DNA of 64,000 nucleotides, from assembly GCA_949128115.1 (NCBI GenBank), contig OX421968.1, forward strand, positions 1,178,001 to 1,242,000, written 5' to 3'. A model generated the notes under the pieces. It was not told the origin of the DNA. It saw only the letters and a program-made list of their open reading frames with translations, and did not search any database. Both the position numbers and the translations under genes were made by a program. This document shows, piece after piece, positions 36,001 to 51,000 of the stretch (position 1 is its first letter; the number at the start of each line of letters is the position of its first letter). Source of the stretch: Anaspis maculata (Eukaryota > Arthropoda > Insecta > Coleoptera > Scraptiidae).

Positions 36001-39000
36001 AAGAGAACTGATGGATGTTTTTGATTGCTATTACCATTTCAAACAATTTGAAACCGTTTTCGAATCGATCGGACAAAGTCGAGGTTTTCCAGTGAAATTT
36101 TTGCAAGGCTATAGCAAGGCAAAATCTTGGAATTTTGAATTTTAGATTTTATGGGGTGACAAGGTTGTATCGTCATTGCTTTGAAATCACGTGACTACCA
36201 AAATGTCCCTGCGTGAGTAATTACCATTACAAATGAATATTTGACAAATTATTAAGAAAGACGTCCTCTCCACGGGCAAGTGTCAATAACTGGAGAACGT
36301 AGCATAGAAGAAGAGAACTGATGGATGTTTTCGATTGCTATTACCATTTCAAACAATTTGAAACCGTTTTCGAATCGATCGGACAAAGTCGAGGTGGTCC
36401 AGTGAAATTTTTGCAAGGCTATAGCAAGGCAAAATCTTGAAATTTTGAATTTTCGATTTTATGGGATGACAGGGTTGTATCGTCATTGCTTTGAAATCAC
36501 GTGACTACCAAAATGTCCCTGCGTGAGTATTTACCATTACAAATGAATATTTGACAAATTATTAAGAAAGACGTCCTCTCCACGGGCAAGTGTCAATAAC
36601 TGGAGAACGTAGCATAGAAGAAGAGAACTGATGGATGTTTTCGATTGCTATTACCATTTCGAACAATTTGAAACCGTTTTCGAATCGATCGGACAAAGTC
36701 GAGGTTTTCCAGTGAAATTTTTGCAAGGCTTTAGCAAGGCAAAATCTTGAAATTTTGAATTTTCGATTTTATGGGGTGACAGGGTTGTATCGTCATTGCT
36801 TTGAAATCACGTGACTACCAAAATGTCCCTGCGTGAGTATTTACCATTACAAATGAATATTTGACAAATTATTAAGAAAGACGTCCTCTCCACGGGCAAG
36901 TGTCAATAACTGGAGAACGTAGCATAGAAGAAGAGAACTGATGGATGTTTTCGATTGCTATTACCATTTCAAACAATTTGAAACCGTTTTCGAATCGATC
37001 GGACAAAGTCGAGGTGGTCCAGTGAAATTTTTGCAAGGCTATAGCAAGGCAAAATCTTGAAATTTTGAATTTTCGATTTTATGGGATGACAGGGTTGTAT
37101 CGTCATTGCTTTGAAATCACGTGACTACCAAAATGTCCCTGCGTGAGTATTTACCATTACAAATGAATATTTGACAAATTATTAACAAAGGTGTCCTCTT
37201 CACGGGCAAGTGTCAATAACTGGAGAACGGAGCATAGAAGAAGAGAACTGATGGAGGTTTTAGATTGCTATTACCATTTCAAACAATTTGAAACCGTTTT
37301 CGAATCGATCGGACAAAGTCGAGGTTTTCCAGTGAAATTTTTGCAAGGCTATAGCAAGGCAAAATCTTGAAATTTTGAATTTTTGATTTTATGGGGTGAC
37401 AGGGTTGTATCGTCATTGCTTTGAAATCACGTGACTACCAAAATGTCCCTGCGTGAGTATTTACCATTACAAATGAATATTTGACAAATTATTAACAAAG
37501 ACGTCCTCTTCACGGGCAAGTGTCAATAACTAGAGAATGGAGCATAGAAGAAGAGAACTGATGGATGTTTTTGATTGCTATTACCATTTCAAACAATTTG
37601 AAACCGTTTTCGAATCGATCGGACAAAGTCGAGGTTTTCCAGTGAAATTTTTGCAAGGCTTCCAGCAAAGCAAAATCTTGAAATTTTGAATTTTCGATTT
37701 TATGGGGTGACAGGGTTGTATCGTCATTGCTTTGAAATCACGTGACTACCAAAATGTCCCTGCGTGAGTATTTACCATTACAAATGAATATTTGACAAAT
37801 TATTAAGAAAGACGTCCTCTCCACGGGCAAGTGTCAATAACTGGAGAACGTAGCATAGAAGAAGAGAACTGATGGATGTTTTCGATTGCTATTACCATTT
37901 CAAACAATTTGAAACCGTTTTCCAATCGATCGGACAAAGTCGAGGTTTTCCAGTGAAATTTTTGCAAGGCTATAGCAAGGCAAAATCTTGGAATTTTGAA
38001 TTTTAGATTTTATGGGGTGACAAGGTTGTATCGTCATTGCTTTGAAATCACGTGACTACCAAAATGTCCCTGCGTGAGTATTTACCATTACAAATGAATA
38101 TTTGACAAATTATTAACAAAGACGTCCTCTCCACGGGCAAGTGTCAATAACTGGAGAACGTAGCATAGAAGAAGAGAACTGATGGATGTTTTCGATTGCT
38201 ATTACCATTTCAAACAATTTGAAACCGTTTTCGAATCGATCGGACAAAGTCGAGGTGGTCCAGTGAAATTTTTGCAAGGCTATAGCAAGGCAAAATCTTG
38301 AAATTTTGAATTTTCGATTTTATGGGATGACAGGGTTGTATCGTCATTGCTTTGAAATCACGTGACTACCAAAATGTCCCTGCGTGAGTATTTACCATTA
38401 CAAATGAATATTTGACAAATTATCAACAAAGGTGTCCTCTTCACGGGCAAGTGTCAATAACTGGAGAACGGAGCATAGAAGAAGAGAACTGATGGATGCT
38501 TTCGATTGCTATTACCATTTCAAACAATCTGAAACCGTTTTCGAATCGATCGGACAAAGTCGAGGTTTTCCAGTGAAATTTTTGCAAGGCTATAACAGGG
38601 CAAAATCTTGAAATTTAAAATTTTTGATTTTATAGGGTGACAGGGTTGTATCGTCATTGCTTTGAAATCACGTGACTACCAAAATGTCCCTGCGTGAGTA
38701 TTTACCATTACAAATGAATATTTGACAAATTATTAAGAAAGACGTCCTCTCCACGGGCAAGTGTCAATAACTGGAGAACGTAGGATAGAAGAAGAGAACT
38801 GATGGATGTTTTCGATTGCTATTACCATTTCAAACAATTTGAAACCGTTTTCGAATCGATCGCACAAAGTCGAGGTTTTCCAGTGAAATTTTTGCAAGGC
38901 TATAACAGGGCAAAATCTTGAAATTTAAAATTTTCGATTTTATAGGGTGACAGGGTTGTATCGTCATTGCTTTGAAATCACGTGACTACCAAAATGTCCC

Positions 39001-42000
39001 TGCGTGAGTATTTACCATTACAAATGAATATTTGACAAATTATTAACAAAGACGTCCTCTTCACGGGCAAGTGTCAATAACTAGAGAATGGAGCATAGAA
39101 GAAAAGAACTGATGGATGTTTTTGATTGCTATTACCATTTCAAATAATTTGAAACCGTTTTCGAATCGATCGGACAAAGTCGAGGTTTTCCAGTGAAATT
39201 TTTGCAAGGCTATAACAGGGCAAAATCTTGAAATTTGAAATTTTCGATTTTATAGGGTGACAGGGTTGTATCGTCATTGCTTTGGAATCACGTGACTATC
39301 AAAATGTCCCTGCGTGAGTATTTACCATTACAAATGAATATTTGACAAATTATTAAGAAAGACGTCCTCTCCACGGGCAAGTGTCAATAACTGGAGAACG
39401 TAGCATAGAAGAAGAGAACTGATGGATGTTTTCGATTGCTATTACCATTTCAAACAATTTGAAACCGTTTTCGAATCGATCGGACAAAGTCGAGGTTTTC
39501 CAGTGAAATTTTTGCAAGGCTATAGCAAGGCAAAATCTTGAAATTTTGAATTTTCGATTTTATGGGGTGACAGGGTTGTATCGTCATTGCTTTGAAATCA
39601 CGTGACTACCAAAATGTCCCTGCGTGAGTCTTCACCATTACAAATGAATGTTTGACAAATTATTAACAAAGACGTCCTCTCCACGGGCAAGTGTCAATAA
39701 CTGGAGAACGTAGCATAGAAGAAGAGAACTGATGGATGTTTTCGATTGCTATTACCATTTCAAACAATTTGAAACCGTTTTCCAATCGATCGGACAAAGT
39801 CGAGGTTTTCCAGTGAAATTTTTGCAAGGCTATAGCAAGGCAAAATCTTGAAATTTTGAATTTTCGATTTTATGGGATGACAGGGTTGTATCGTCATTGC
39901 TTTGAAATCACGTGACTACCAAAATGTCCCTGCGTGAGTATTTACCATTACAAATGAATATTTGACAAATTATTAACAAAGACGTCCTCTTCACGGGCAA
40001 GTGTCAATAACTGGAGAACGGAGCATAGAAGAAGAGAACTGATGGATGCTTTCGATTGCTATTACCATTTCAAACAATCTGAAACCGTTTTCGAATCGAT
40101 CGGACAAAGTCGAGGTTTTCCAGTGAAATTTTTGCAAGGCTATAACAGGGCAAAATCTTGAAATTTAAAATTTTCGATTTTATAGGGTGACAGGGTTGTA
40201 TCGTCATTGCTTTGAAATCACGTGACTACCAAAATGTCCCTGCGTGAGTATTTACCATTACAAATGAATATTTGACAAATTATTAAGAAAGACGTCCTCT
40301 CCACGGGCAAGTGTCAATAACTGGAGAACGTAGCATAGAAGAAGAGAACTGATGGATGCTTTCGATTGCTATTACCATTTCAAACAATCTGAAACCGTTT
40401 TCGAATCGATCGGACAAAGTCGAGGTTTTCCAGTGAAATTTTTGCATGGCTATAACAGGGCAAAATCTTGAAATTTAAAATTTTCGATTTTATTGGGTGA
40501 CAGGGTTGTATCGTCATTGCTTTGAAATCACGTGACTACCAAAATGTCCCTGCGTGAGTATTTACCATTACAAATGAATATTTGACAAATTATTAAGAAA
40601 GACGTCCTCTCCACGGGCAAGTGTCAATAACTGGAGAACGTAGCATAGAAGAAGAGAACTGATGGATGTTTTCGATTGCTATTACCATTTCAAACAATTT
40701 GAAACCGTTTTCGAATCGATCGGACAAAGTCGAGGTGGTCCAGTGAAATTTTTGCAAGGCTATAGCAAGGCAAAATCTTGAAATTTTGAATTTTCGATTT
40801 TATGGGATGACAGGGTTGTATCGTCATTGCTTTGAAATCACGTGACTACCAAAATGTCCCTGCGTGAGTATTTACCATTACAAATGAATATTTGACAAAT
40901 TATCAACAAAGGTGTCCTCTTCACGGGCAAGTGTCAATAACTGGAGAACGTAGCATAGAAGAAGAGAACTGATGGATGTTTTCGATTGCTATTACCATTT
41001 CAAACAATTTGAAACCGTTTTCCAATCGATCGGACAAAGTCGAGGTTTTCCAGTGAAATTTTTGCAAGGCTATAGCAAGGCAAAATCTTGAAATTTTGAA
41101 TTTTCGATTTTATGGGATGACAGGGTTGTATCGTCATTGCTTTGAAATCACGTGACTACCAAAATGTCCCTGCGTGAGTATTTACCATTACAAATGAATA
41201 TTTGACAAATTATTAACAAAGACGTCCTCTTCACGGGCAAGTGTCAATAACTGGAGAACGGAGCATAGAAGAAGAGAACTGATGGATGCTTTCGATTGCT
41301 ATTACCATTTCAAACAATCTGAAACCGTTTTCGAATCGATCGGACAAAGTCGAGGTTTTCCAGTGAAATTTTTGCAAGGCTATAACAGGGCAAAATCTTG
41401 AAATTTAAAATTTTCGATTTTATAGGGTGACAGGGTTGTATCGTCATTGCTTTGAAATCACGTGACTACCAAAATGTCCCTGCGTGAGTATTTACCATTA
41501 CAAATGAATATTTGACAAATTATTAAGAAAGACGTCCTCTCCACGGGCAAGTGTCAATAACTGGAGAACGTAGCATAGAAGAAGAGAACTGATGGATGCT
41601 TTCGATTGCTATTACCATTTCAAACAATCTGAAACCGTTTTCGAATCGATCGGACAAAGTCGAGGTTTTCCAGTGAAATTTTTGCAAGGCTATAACAGGG
41701 CAAAATCTTGAAATTTAAAATTTTTGATTTTATAGGGTGACAGGGTTGTATCGTCATTGCTTTGAAATCACGTGACTACCAAAATGTCCCTGCGTGAGTA
41801 TTTACCATTACAAATGAATATTTGACAAATTATTAGGAAAGACGTCCTCTCCACGGGCAAGTGTCAATAACTGGAGAACGTAGGATAGAAGAAGAGAACT
41901 GATGGATGTTTTCGATTGCTATTACCATTTCAAACAATTTGAAACCGTTTTCGAATCGATCGGACAAAGTCGAGGTTTTCCAGTGAAATTTTTGCAAGGC

Positions 42001-45000
42001 TATAACAGGGCAAAATCTTGAAATTTAAAATTTTCGATTTTATAGGGTGACAGGGTTGTATCGTCATTGCTTTGAAATCACGTGACTACCAAAATGTCCC
42101 TGCGTGAGTATTTACCATTACAAATGAATATTTGACAAATTATTAACAAAGACGTCCTCTTCACGGGCAAGTGTCAATAACTAGAGAATGGAGCATAGAA
42201 GAAAAGAACTGATGGATGTTTTTGATTGCTATTACCATTTCAAATAATTTGAAACCGTTTTCGAATCGATCGGACAAAGTCGAGGTTTTCCAGTGAAATT
42301 TTTGCAAGGCTTATAGCAAGGCAAAATCTTGGAATTTTGAATTTTAGATTTTATGGGGTTGACAAGGTTGTATCGTCATTGCTTTGAAATCACGTGACTA
42401 CCAAAATGTCCCTGCGTGAGTAATTACCATTACAAATGAATATTTGACAAATTATTAAGAAAGACGTCCTCTCCACGGGCAAGTGTCAATAACTGGAGAA
42501 CGTAGCATAGAAGAAGAGAACTGATGGATGTTTTCGATTGCTATTACCATTTCAAACAATTTGAAACCGTTTTCGAATCGATCGGACAAAGTCGAGGTTT
42601 TCCAGTGAAATTTTTGCAAGGCTATAGCAAGGCAAAATCTTGAAATTTTGAATTTTCGATTTTATGGGGTGACAGGGTTGTATCGTCATTGCTTTGAAAT
42701 CACGTGACTACCAAAATGTCCCTGCGTGAGTATTTACCATTACAAATGAATATTTGACAAATTATTAACAAAGACGTTCTCTTCACGGGCAAGTGTCAAT
42801 AACTGGAGAACGGAGCATAGAAGAAGAGAACTGATAGATGCTTTCGATTGCTATTACCATTTCAAACAATTTGAAACCGTTTTCGAATCGATCGGACAAA
42901 GTCGAGGTTTTCCAGTGAAATTTTTGCAAGGCTATAACAGGGCAAAATCTTGAAATTTGAAATTTTCGATTTTATAGGGTGACAGGGTTGTATCGTCATT
43001 GCTTTGGAATCACGTGACTATCAAAATGTCCCTGCGTGAGTATTTACCATTACAAATGAATATTTGACAAATTATTAAGAAAGACGTCCTCTCCACGGGC
43101 AAGTGTCAATAACTGGAGAACGTAGCATAGAAGAAGAGAACTGATGGATGTTTTCGATTGCTATTACCATTTCAAACAATTTGAAACCGTTTTCGAATCG
43201 ATCGGACAAAGTCGAGGTTTTCCAGTGAAATTTTTGCAAGGCTATAGCAAGGCAAAATCTTGAAATTTTGAATTTTCGATTTTATGGGATGACAGGGTTG
43301 TATCGTCATTGCTTTGAAATCACGTGACTACCAAAATGTCCCTGCGTGAGTATTTACCATTACAAATGAATATTTGACAAATTATTAACAAAGACGTTCT
43401 CTTCACGGGCAAGTGTCAATAACTGGAGAACGGAGCATAGAAGAAGAGAACTGATAGATGCTTTCGATTGCTATTACCATTTCAAACAATCTGAAACCGT
43501 TTTCGAATCGATCGGACAAAGTCGAGGTTTTCCAGTGAAATTTTTGCAAGGCTATAACAAGGCAAAATCTTGAAATTTGAAATTTTCGATTTTATGAGAT
43601 GACAGGGTTGTATCGTCATTGCTTTGAAATCACGTGACTACCAAAATGTCCCTGCGTGAGTATTTACCATTACAAATGAATATTTGACAAATTATTAACA
43701 AAGACGTCCTCTTCACGGGCAAGTGTCAATAACTGGAGAACGGAGCATAGAAGAAGAGAACTGATAGATGCTTTCGATTGCTATTACCATTTCAAACAAT
43801 CTGAAACCGTTTTCGAATCGATCGGACAAAGTCGAGGTTTTCCAGTGAAATTTTTGCAAGGCTATAACAAGGCAAAATCTTGAAATTTAAAATTTTCGAT
43901 TTTATAGGGTGACAGGGTTGTATCGTCATTGCTTTGAAATCACGTGACTACCAAAATGTCCCTGCGTGAGTATTTACCATTACAAATGAATATTTGACAA
44001 ATTATTAAGAAAGACGTCCTCTCCACGGGCAAGTGTCAATAACTGGAGAACGTAGCATAGAAGAAGAGAACTGATGGATGTTTTCGATTGCTATTACCAT
44101 TTCAAACAATTTGAAACCGTTTTCGAATCGATCGGACAAAGTCGAGGTTGTCCAGTGAAATTTTTGCAAGGCTTTAGCAAGGCAAAATCTTGAAATTTTG
44201 AATTTTCGATTTTATGGGGTGACAGGGTTGTATCGTCATTGCTTTGAAATCACGTGACTACCAAAATGTCCCTGCGTGAGTCTTTACCATTACAAATGAA
44301 TGTTTGACAAATTATTAACAAAGACGTCCTCTTCACGGGCAAGTGTCAATAACTAGAGAATGGAGCATAGAAGAAGAGAACTGATGGATGTTTTTGATTG
44401 CTATTACCATTTCAAACAATTTGAAACCGTTTTCGAATCGATCGGACAAAGTCGAGGTTTTCCAGTGAAATTTTTGCAAGGCTATAACAAGGCAAAATCT
44501 TGAAATTTAAAATTTTCGATTTTATGGGATGACAGGGTTGTATCGTCATTGCTTTGAAATCACGTGACTACCAAAATGTCCCTGCGTGAGTATTTACCAT
44601 TACAAATGAATATTTGACAAATTATTAACAAAGGTGTCCTCTTCACGGGCAAGTGTCAATAACTGGAGAATGGAGCATAGAAGAAGAGAACTGATGGATG
44701 TTTTCGATTGCTATTACCATTTCAAACAATTTGAAACCGTTTTCCAATCGATCGGACAAAGTCGAGGTTTTCCAGTGAAATTTTTGCAAGGCTATAGCAA
44801 GGCAAAATCTTGAAATTTTGAATTTTAGATTTTATGGGGTGACAGGGTTGTATCGTCATTGCTTTGAAATCACGTGACTACCAAAATGTCCCTGCGTGAG
44901 TATTTACCATTACAAATGAATATTTGACAAATTATTAACAAAGACGTCCTCTTCACGGGCAAGTGTCAATAACTGGAGAACGGAGCATAGAAGAAGAGAA

Positions 45001-48000
45001 CTGATGGATGCTTTCGATTGCTATTACCATTTCAAACAATCTGAAACCGTTTTCGAATCGATCGGACAAAGTCGAGGTTTTCCAGTGAAATTTTTGCAAG
45101 GCTATAACAAGGCAAAATCTTGAAATTTAAAATTTTCGATTTTATGGGGTGACAGGGTTGTATCGTCATTGCTTTGAAATCACGTGACTACCAAAATGTC
45201 CCTGCGTGAGTATTTACCATTACAAATGAATATTTGACAAATTATTAACAATGACGTCCTCTTCACGGGCAAGTGTCAATAACTGGAGAACGTAGCATAG
45301 AAGAAAAGAACTGATGGATGTTTTTGATTGCTATTACCATTTCAAATAATTTGAAACCGTTTTCGAATCGATCGGACAAAGTCGAGGTTTTCCAGTGAAA
45401 TTTTTGCAAGGCTATAGCAAGGCAAAATCTTGAAATTTTGAATTTTCGATTTTATGGGGTGACAGGGTTGTATCGTCATTGCTTTGAAATCACGTGACTA
45501 CCAAAATGTCCCTGCGTGAGTATTTACCATTACAAATGAATATTTGACAAATTATTAAGAAAGACGTCCTCTCCACGGGCAAGTGTCAATAACTGGAGAA
45601 CGTAGCATAGAAGAAGAGAACTGATGGATGTTTTCGATTGCTATTACCATTTCAAACAATTTGAAACCGTTTTCGAATCGATCGGACAAAGTCGAGGTTG
45701 TCCAGTGAAATTTTTGCAAGGCTTTAGCAAGGCAAAATCTTGAAATTTTGAATTTTCGATTTTATGGGGTGACAGGGTTGTATCGTCATTGCTTTGAAAT
45801 CACGTGACTACCAAAATGTCCCTGCGTGAGTCTTTACCATTACAAATGAATGTTTGACAAATTATTAACAAAGACGTCCTCTTCACGGGCAAGTGTCAAT
45901 AACTAGAGAATGGAGCATAGAAGAAGAGAACTGATGGATGTTTTTGATTGCTATTACCATTTCAAACAATTTGAAACCGTTTTCGAATCGATCGGACAAA
46001 GTCGAGGTTTTCCAGTGAAATTTTTGCAAGGCTATAACAAGGCAAAATCTTGAAATTTAAAATTTTCGATTTTATGGGATGACAGGGTTGTATCGTCATT
46101 GCTTTGAAATCACGTGACTACCAAAATGTCCCTGCGTGAGTATTTACCATTACAAATGAATATTTGACAAATTATTAACAAAGGTGTCCTCTTCACGGGC
46201 AAGTGTCAATAACTGGAGAATGGAGCATAGAAGAAGAGAACTGATGGATGTTTTCGATTGCTATTACCATTTCAAACAATTTGAAACCGTTTTCCAATCG
46301 ATCGGACAAAGTCGAGGTTTTCCAGTGAAATTTTTGCAAGGCTATAGCAAGGCAAAATCTTGAAATTTTGAATTTTAGATTTTATGGGGTGACAGGGTTG
46401 TATCGTCATTGCTTTGAAATCACGTGACTACCAAAATGTCCCTGCGTGAGTATTTACCATTACAAATGAATATTTGACAAATTATTAACAAAGACGTCCT
46501 CTTCACGGGCAAGTGTCAATAACTGGAGAACGGAGCATAGAAGAAGAGAACTGATGGATGCTTTCGATTGCTATTACCATTTCAAACAATCTGAAACCGT
46601 TTTCGAATCGATCGGACAAAGTCGAGGTTTTCCAGTGAAATTTTTGCAAGGCTATAACAAGGCAAAATCTTGAAATTTAAAATTTTCGATTTTATGGGGT
46701 GACAGGGTTGTATCGTCATTGCTTTGAAATCACGTGACTACCAAAATGTCCCTGCGTGAGTATTTACCATTACAAATGAATATTTGACAAATTATTAACA
46801 ATGACGTCCTCTTCACGGGCAAGTGTCAATAACTGGAGAACGTAGCATAGAAGAAGAGAACTGATGGACGTTTTCGATTGCTAATACCATTTCAAACAAT
46901 CTGAAACCGTTTTCGAACCGATTGGACAAAGTCGAGGTTGTCCAGTGAAATTTTTGCAAGGCTATAGCAAGGCAAAATCTTGAAATTTTGAATTTTTGAT
47001 TTTATGGGGTGACAGGGTTGTATCGTCATTGCTTTGAAATCACGTGACTACCAAAATGTCCCTGCGTGAGTATTTACCATTACAAATGAATATTTGACAA
47101 ATTATTAACAAAGACGTCCTCTTCACGGGCAAGTGTCAATAACTAGAGAATGGAGCATAGAAGAAGAGAACTGATGGATGTTTTTGATTGCTATTACCAT
47201 TTCAAACAATTTGAAACCGTTTTCGAATCGATCGGACAAAGTCGAGGTTTTCCAGTGAAATTTTTGCAAGGCTTCCAGCAAAGCAAAATCTTGAAATTTT
47301 GAATTTTCGATTTTATGGGGTGACAGGGTTGTATCGTCATTGCTTTGAAATCACGTGACTACCAAAATGTCCCTGCGTGAGTATTTACCATTACAAATGA
47401 ATATTTGACAAATTATTAAGAAAGACGTCCTCTCCACGGGCAAGTGTCAATAACTGGAGAACGTAGCATAGAAGAAGAGAACTGATAGATGTTTTTGATT
47501 GCTATTACCATTTCAAACAATTTGAAACCGTTTTCGAATCGATCGGACAAAGTCGAGGTTTTCCAGTGAAATTTTTGCAAGGCTATAACAAGGCAAAATC
47601 TTGAAATTTAAAATTTTCGATTTTATGGGATGACAGGGTTGTATCGTCATTGCTTTGAAATCACGTGACTACCAAAATGTCCCTGCGTGAGTATTTACCA
47701 TTACAAATGAATATTTGACAAATTATTAACAAAGGTGTCCTCTTCACGGGCAAGTGTCAATAACTGGAGAATGGAGCATAGAAGAAGAGAACTGATGGAT
47801 GTTTTTGATTGCTATTACCATTTCAAACAATTTGAAACCGTTTTCGAATCGATCGGACAAAGTCGAGGTTTTCCAGTGAAATTTTTGCAAGGCTATAGCA
47901 AGGCAAAATCTTGGAATTTTGAATTTTAGATTTTATGGGGTGACAAGGTTGTATCGTCATTGCTTTGAAATCACGTGACTACCAAAATGTCCCTGCGTGA

Positions 48001-51000
48001 GTAATTACCATTACAAATGAATATTTGACAAATTATTAAGAAAGACGTCCTCTCCACGGGCAAGTGTCAATAACTGGAGAACGTAGCATAGAAGAAGAGA
48101 ACTGATGGATGTTTTCGATTGCTATTACCATTTCAAACAATTTGAAACCGTTTTCGAATCGATCGGACAAAGTCGAGGTGGTCCAGTGAAATTTTTGCAA
48201 GGCTATAGCAAGGCAAAATCTTGAAATTTTGAATTTTCGATTTTATGGGATGACAGGGTTGTATCGTCATTGCTTTGAAATCACGTGACTACCAAAATGT
48301 CCCTGCGTGAGTATTTACCATTACAAATGAATATTTGACAAATTATTAAGAAAGACGTCCTCTCCACGGGCAAGTGTCAATAACTGGAGAACGTAGCATA
48401 GAAGAAGAGAACTGATGGATGTTTTCGATTGCTATTACCATTTCGAACAATTTGAAACCGTTTTCGAATCGATCGGACAAAGTCGAGGTTTTCCAGTGAA
48501 ATTTTTGCAAGGCTTTAGCAAGGCAAAATCTTGAAATTTTGAATTTTCGATTTTATGGGGTGACAGGGTTGTATCGTCATTGCTTTGAAATCACGTGACT
48601 ACCAAAATGTCCCTGCGTGAGTATTTACCATTACAAATGAATATTTGACAAATTATTAAGAAAGACGTCCTCTCCACGGGCAAGTGTCAATAACTGGAGA
48701 ACGTAGCATAGAAGAAGAGAACTGATGGATGTTTTCGATTGCTATTACCATTTCAAACAATTTGAAACCGTTTTCGAATCGATCGGACAAAGTCGAGGTG
48801 GTCCAGTGAAATTTTTGCAAGGCTATAGCAAGGCAAAATCTTGAAATTTTGAATTTTCGATTTTATGGGATGACAGGGTTGTATCGTCATTGCTTTGAAA
48901 TCACGTGACTACCAAAATGTCCCTGCGTGAGTATTTACCATTACAAATGAATATTTGACAAATTATTAACAAAGGTGTCCTCTTCACGGGCAAGTGTCAA
49001 TAACTGGAGAACGGAGCATAGAAGAAGAGAACTGATGGAGGTTTTAGATTGCTATTACCATTTCAAACAATTTGAAACCGTTTTCGAATCGATCGGACAA
49101 AGTCGAGGTTTTCCAGTGAAATTTTTGCAAGGCTATAGCAAGGCAAAATCTTGAAATTTTGAATTTTTGATTTTATGGGGTGACAGGGTTGTATCGTCAT
49201 TGCTTTGAAATCACGTGACTACCAAAATGTCCCTGCGTGAGTATTTACCATTACAAATGAATATTTGACAAATTATTAACAAAGACGTCCTCTTCACGGG
49301 CAAGTGTCAATAACTAGAGAATGGAGCATAGAAGAAGAGAACTGATGGATGTTTTTGATTGCTATTACCATTTCAAACAATTTGAAACCGTTTTCGAATC
49401 GATCGGACAAAGTCGAGGTTTTCCAGTGAAATTTTTGCAAGGCTTCCAGCAAAGCAAAATCTTGAAATTTTGAATTTTCGATTTTATGGGGTGACAGGGT
49501 TGTATCGTCATTGCTTTGAAATCACGTGACTACCAAAATGTCCCTGCGTGAGTATTTACCATTACAAATGAATATTTGACAAATTATTAAGAAAGACGTC
49601 CTCTCCACGGGCAAGTGTCAATAACTGGAGAACGTAGCATAGAAGAAGAGAACTGATGGATGTTTTCGATTGCTATTACCATTTCAAACAATTTGAAACC
49701 GTTTTCCAATCGATCGGACAAAGTCGAGGTTTTCCAGTGAAATTTTTGCAAGGCTATAGCAAGGCAAAATCTTGGAATTTTGAATTTTAGATTTTATGGG
49801 GTGACAAGGTTGTATCGTCATTGCTTTGAAATCACGTGACTACCAAAATGTCCCTGCGTGAGTATTTACCATTACAAATGAATATTTGACAAATTATTAA
49901 CAAAGACGTCCTCTCCACGGGCAAGTGTCAATAACTGGAGAACGTAGCATAGAAGAAGAGAACTGATGGATGTTTTCGATTGCTATTACCATTTCAAACA
50001 ATTTGAAACCGTTTTCGAATCGATCGGACAAAGTCGAGGTGGTCCAGTGAAATTTTTGCAAGGCTATAGCAAGGCAAAATCTTGAAATTTTGAATTTTCG
50101 ATTTTATGGGATGACAGGGTTGTATCGTCATTGCTTTGAAATCACGTGACTACCAAAATGTCCCTGCGTGAGTATTTACCATTACAAATGAATATTTGAC
50201 AAATTATCAACAAAGGTGTCCTCTTCACGGGCAAGTGTCAATAACTGGAGAACGGAGCATAGAAGAAGAGAACTGATGGATGCTTTCGATTGCTATTACC
50301 ATTTCAAACAATCTGAAACCGTTTTCGAATCGATCGGACAAAGTCGAGGTTTTCCAGTGAAATTTTTGCAAGGCTATAACAGGGCAAAATCTTGAAATTT
50401 AAAATTTTTGATTTTATAGGGTGACAGGGTTGTATCGTCATTGCTTTGAAATCACGTGACTACCAAAATGTCCCTGCGTGAGTATTTACCATTACAAATG
50501 AATATTTGACAAATTATTAAGAAAGACGTCCTCTCCACGGGCAAGTGTCAATAACTGGAGAACGTAGGATAGAAGAAGAGAACTGATGGATGTTTTCGAT
50601 TGCTATTACCATTTCAAACAATTTGAAACCGTTTTCGAATCGATCGCACAAAGTCGAGGTTTTCCAGTGAAATTTTTGCAAGGCTATAACAGGGCAAAAT
50701 CTTGAAATTTAAAATTTTCGATTTTATAGGGTGACAGGGTTGTATCGTCATTGCTTTGAAATCACGTGACTACCAAAATGTCCCTGCGTGAGTATTTACC
50801 ATTACAAATGAATATTTGACAAATTATTAACAAAGACGTCCTCTTCACGGGCAAGTGTCAATAACTAGAGAATGGAGCATAGAAGAAAAGAACTGATGGA
50901 TGTTTTTGATTGCTATTACCATTTCAAATAATTTGAAACCGTTTTCGAATCGATCGGACAAAGTCGAGGTTTTCCAGTGAAATTTTTGCAAGGCTATAAC

